Source of the DNA: BMS3ABIN03 sp964418885
GTDB lineage: Bacteria; Bacteroidota; Ignavibacteria; Ignavibacteriales; Ignavibacteriaceae
Length of the DNA: 64,000 bases
Direction: 5' to 3'
Assembly: GCA_964418885.1 (NCBI GenBank)
Contig: CAYQNW010000003.1
Coordinates: 1 to 64,000 of the forward strand
The notes beneath the pieces were generated by a model, which had not been told where the DNA came from, made no database searches, and saw nothing but the letters and a program-made list of their open reading frames with translations. This document shows, in pieces, positions 61,249-64,000 of the stretch. Position numbers and translations under genes: made by a program. Numbering within the stretch: position 1 is the first letter of the stretch; the number at the start of each line of letters is the position of its first letter.

Positions 61249-63342
61249 TTGAAAGAATATGGTACTGAAGCAATTCGCAATATAGCGATTGTTGGTCACG
61301 GAGGCAGCGGAAAAACATCTCTCTCGGAATTAATTCTTTACACGGCAGGAGAGACAACAAGAATTGGAAAAGTAGAAGAGGGTAATACAACTTCCGATTA
61401 CACACCTAATGAAATTGAAAAACAAATATCTATATCAACCGGACTTATGCATGTAGAATGGAACGGAAAAAAGCTGAACATTCTTGACACACCGGGGTAC
61501 TCGGATTTTGTTGGTGAGGTAAAGTCTGCATTAAAAGTTAGCGATATCGGGATATTCGTTATAAAATCTGCTGAAGGTGTGGAAGTAGGAACAGAAACTG
61601 CATCAGAATTTATTAAAGAATATAATTTACCCTCCGGTATCATCATCAATAAAGTTGATAATGAACATTCAACATTTTGGGAAACATTTAACCAGGCTAA
61701 AGAACGTGTAGCTCCCGGTGCCACTATAGTTACTTTTCCTGTAGGTGAAGGAATTAATTTTGATACCGTAGCAGACGTTGTAAAAATGAAGGCTTACACA
61801 TACGGTGAAGCAGGGAGTAAAAAGGTAAATGAAAAAGATATTCCCGATGATTTAAAAAGTGATGCGGAAAAATATAGAACCGAGTTAATTGAAAAGATTG
61901 CGGAGAGTTCGGAAGAATTAATGAACAAGTATTTTGAAGCGGGTTCACTCTCTGATGAAGAAATTGAAAAAGGTTTGAAAGATTCCATTATCAGCGGATC
62001 ATTAACGCCTGTGTTTGCTTTATCTGTTAATAAAGGAGTTGGAGTAGATAATTTCTTAAACTTTATTGCTCAATATTTTCCTTCTCCTACGGATTTAAAA
62101 GGCGCAGAAGCAAAGCTTGCAGGCAAAAATGAAAAGGTTCTGGTTAAAGCAGATAAAAACGGTGAACCTGCAATTTTTATTTTTAAAACTGTTTCAGAAC
62201 AACATGTCGGAGAACTTTCATTATTCAAAGTTTATTCCGGTACTATAAAAGCAGGAATGGATCTCTTGAACGAAAATAACAGCAAAACTGAAAGACTCAA
62301 TCAGCTTTCAATTCTTAACGGACACCAGAGAAAAGATATTTCGGAATTGGTTGCCGGTGATATTGGTGCTGTGGTAAAATTAAAAGACACGCATACAAAC
62401 AATACATTAGCTTCTAAAAACTATTCAGTTATTATTGATCCGATTAAATTTCCAGAAGCCGTAATTCGTGGTGCTATCGTTGCGAAAGCAAAAGGTGATG
62501 AAGATAAAATTGCTTCCGGTTTACATACTCTGCATGAAGAAGATCCTTCATTCAGCGTTAAGTTCGATCCTGAAATATCTCAGACTATCATCAGTGGACA
62601 GGGAGAACTTCAGCTTTCTTTGGCAGTAAAAAGACTTAAAGAACGTTATAGTGTTGAAGTAGATCTGGTCGAACCAAGAGTTCCTTTCAGGGAGACAATT
62701 AAAGGAAAAGCTAACGATGTAGAATACAAACATAAAAAACAATCCGGAGGTCGTGGTCAATATGGACACGTTCATTTTAAAATGGAACCTTTGTCAAGAG
62801 GAACAGGTTTTGAATTTGTAAATGCTATCGTCGGCGGTGTAGTTCCCGGAAGATTCATCCCTGCAGTGGAAAAAGGAATTGTTGAAACAATGGAAAAAGG
62901 TGTTGTTGCAGGTAATAAAGTTGTAGATGTGAAAGTAACTTTGTTCGACGGAACGTATCATAATGTTGATTCGGATGAAATGTCATTCAAGTTAGCAGCG
63001 GCACAATGTTTTAAAAAAGGATTTCTAGAATGTAAACCCTGTCTCCTTGAACCGATATACGAAGTCGAGATAAAAGTTCCAGAGGAATATATGGGCGATG
63101 TTATGGGAGATATTTCAAGCAGACGCGGTAAAATTCTCGGTATGGATGCGGATGGACATTTTCAGGTAATTAAATCATTGGTTCCGTTAGCTGAATTGTA
63201 TAAATACTCTTCTCACCTAAGAAGTATTACACAGGGAAGGGGTGTACACACAAGAAAATTCGATCACTATGAAGAAGTACCAAAAGAAGTTGAGCAAAAA
63301 GTGATTGAGGAATATAAAAAATCCAGAGAAGAAGGGAACTGA
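61249..63342 (+). CDS. EF-G-2-type translational GTPase
   Basis: The 697-residue protein has all EF-G domains. The G1 loop is GHGGSGKTSL instead of the canonical AHIDAGKTT, which marks it as an EF-G-2/FusA2-like paralogue. G3 is DTPGYSDF and G4 is NKVD. Domain IV has RGQYGHVHFKMEPLSRGTGFEFV and GGVVPGRFIPAVEKGI. Domain V ends with RGKILGMDADGHFQVIKSLVPL. Its cellular role, backup translocation or ribosome recycling, is not settled for this group. The start is TTG at 61249 with a strong AGGAGG six bases upstream. A terminator follows. Confidence 0.88.
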   Translation: MKEYGTEAIRNIAIVGHGGSGKTSLSELILYTAGETTRIGKVEEGNTTSDYTPNEIEKQISISTGLMHVEWNGKKLNILDTPGYSDFVGEVKSALKVSDIGIFVIKSAEGVEVGTETASEFIKEYNLPSGIIINKVDNEHSTFWETFNQAKERVAPGATIVTFPVGEGINFDTVADVVKMKAYTYGEAGSKKVNEKDIPDDLKSDAEKYRTELIEKIAESSEELMNKYFEAGSLSDEEIEKGLKDSIISGSLTPVFALSVNKGVGVDNFLNFIAQYFPSPTDLKGAEAKLAGKNEKVLVKADKNGEPAIFIFKTVSEQHVGELSLFKVYSGTIKAGMDLLNENNSKTERLNQLSILNGHQRKDISELVAGDIGAVVKLKDTHTNNTLASKNYSVIIDPIKFPEAVIRGAIVAKAKGDEDKIASGLHTLHEEDPSFSVKFDPEISQTIISGQGELQLSLAVKRLKERYSVEVDLVEPRVPFRETIKGKANDVEYKHKKQSGGRGQYGHVHFKMEPLSRGTGFEFVNAIVGGVVPGRFIPAVEKGIVETMEKGVVAGNKVVDVKVTLFDGTYHNVDSDEMSFKLAAAQCFKKGFLECKPCLLEPIYEVEIKVPEEYMGDVMGDISSRRGKILGMDADGHFQVIKSLVPLAELYKYSSHLRSITQGRGVHTRKFDHYEEVPKEVEQKVIEEYKKSREEGN

Positions 63343-63355
63343 TAAAAATTTTTTT

Positions 63356-63390
63356 AGCCGGTGAATATCTCTTTACCGGCTTATTTTTTA
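63356..63390 (+). terminator. Terminator after the EF-G-2 gene
   Basis: AGCCGGT (63356-63362) pairs with ACCGGCT (63375-63381), followed by TATTTTTTATC. It starts 14 bases past the EF-G stop codon. Confidence 0.8.
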
Positions 63391-63399
63391 TCTATCTTT

Positions 63400-63900
63400 A
63401 TGAATAAACTTTGGTCACCGTGGCGTTCCAAGTACATTGATTCATTCAACACAAATGATGAAACGGATAAATGTATTTTCTGTGAAGCAATGAACCAGGA
63501 TATTGAAGACAAAAAAAGTCTTGTTGTCCATAAGACTGATCACACCTTTACTTTACTTAATTTATATCCTTACAACAACGGTCACCTTATGGTAGTTCCT
63601 AACAGGCATATTGATGAATTCGGTGAACTAACTGAAGATGAATCAATAGAGATAATGCGGGAATTGAAGCTAGCTAAATCAGCATTGACTGAGATTTTCA
63701 ATCCACATGGATTTAATGTTGGTGCTAATCTTGGCAGAGCAAGCGGTGCGGGAATTGATGAACATCTTCACTTTCATATTGTTCCAAGATGGAACGGTGA
63801 CACGAATTTTATGCCTGTTTTGGGAGAAGTAAAAGTTATATCACAGGATTTGCTTGAAACTAAAACAAAACTTTTAAAAGCTTATGCTAATCTAAAATAG
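63400..63900 (+). CDS. HIT-family nucleotide hydrolase/phosphorylase
   Basis: The 166-residue protein has the HIT triad in EHLHFHIVPRW, preceded by CIFC and by MNKLWSPWRSKYID at the start, the style of the Ap4A phosphorylase-like HIT group. It should act on dinucleoside polyphosphates or related nucleotides. The start ATG 63400 is chosen over GTG 63361, because the GTG lies inside the EF-G terminator. No strong ribosome-binding site is seen. Confidence 0.88.
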   Translation: MNKLWSPWRSKYIDSFNTNDETDKCIFCEAMNQDIEDKKSLVVHKTDHTFTLLNLYPYNNGHLMVVPNRHIDEFGELTEDESIEIMRELKLAKSALTEIFNPHGFNVGANLGRASGAGIDEHLHFHIVPRWNGDTNFMPVLGEVKVISQDLLETKTKLLKAYANLK

Positions 63901-63949
63901 AACTGGGTTTATTTTCCTCTTCTTCATCTAATATTATGCTAAAATTATT

Positions 63950-64000
63950 ATGAACAAATTCAAAAAAAATTTTATTTCAACTATGGGATTATTTCTTTTA
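63950..64000 (+). CDS. Start of a probable secreted or membrane protein, cut by the window end
   Basis: ATG at 63950 opens a frame of 17 codons to the window edge (MNKFKKNFISTMGLFLL), with a basic start and then a hydrophobic stretch as in a signal peptide. The ribosome-binding site is weak. Only this short stretch is visible, so the call is tentative. Confidence 0.4.
   Translation, partial: MNKFKKNFISTMGLFLL

Noticed and set aside
63361..63399. GTG start of the HIT gene at 63361
   Set aside because: The GTG lies within the stem of the EF-G-2 terminator. The ATG at 63400 matches the family's usual N-terminus.

Overview
The window looks like a chromosomal piece of an AT-rich, Gram-negative member of the Ignavibacteria (Bacteroidota/Chlorobiota side). 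The basis is: several large exported proteins end in a type IX secretion (T9SS) sorting domain of the Ignavibacteria style (NYPNPFNPTT core, closing with K-K-x-x-x-x-K), TonB-dependent receptors carry a carboxypeptidase-regulatory N-domain, PorD- and PorV-like proteins are present, and there is a bacterial sphingolipid locus. A 100-N gap flanked by the same 55 bases indicates a scaffolded short-read (probably metagenome) assembly.

Region 1 (1-28.5 kb, all minus strand) is a hemicellulose-utilisation locus, probably for arabinoxylan or a similar xylose/arabinose polymer. In transcription order it has a secreted GH9 protein, a LacI-type regulator, xylose isomerase (xylA), a cytoplasmic GH3 enzyme, a GPH sugar symporter, a TonB-dependent receptor, a T9SS beta-helix protein, a repetitive T9SS carbohydrate-binding protein, GH35 (DUF5597), GH51 with PA14, GH127, XylR, a T9SS GH43, and a partial LamG/CBM6 protein. 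The polymer would be trimmed outside, its oligomers imported through the TonB receptor, debranched in the periplasm, carried in by the GPH symporter, cut by GH3 and isomerised by XylA. No SusD and no xylulokinase are present in the window. A LacI-type operator (TTGAACCGNTTYAA) lies at the xylA promoter, at the regulator's own promoter, and before a second TonB receptor at 39.9 kb.

Region 2 (28.6-34.8 kb, minus) holds a spermidine-synthase-like membrane protein, a membrane-anchored SGNH hydrolase with TPRs, and a parvulin-type lipoprotein. Their joint role is unknown. Region 3 (34.9-39.9 kb, minus) is a second TonB receptor plus T9SS beta-helix pair, paralogous to the pair in region 1.

Region 4 (40-64 kb) is mostly housekeeping: tRNA-Leu(CAA), two small unknown proteins, glnS and gltX, a hybrid histidine kinase with three receivers, a HhH/beta-barrel protein with a PorV-like partner, and divergent porD-like. 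Then follow a ceramide-type lipid cluster (GNAT acyltransferase, serine palmitoyltransferase, NAD-dependent reductase), a mono-heme lipoprotein, tRNA-Ala(GGC), a MATE exporter, a small secreted FN3-like protein, SpoIID/LytB, maf, a UPF0104 flippase-like protein, a YtxH/DUF948 pair, an EF-G-2 type GTPase and a HIT hydrolase.

Promoters can be read by eye in many intergenic regions as TTGnnn-N17-TAnnnT, sometimes running into TAnnTTTG. Several genes appear to start at TTG.
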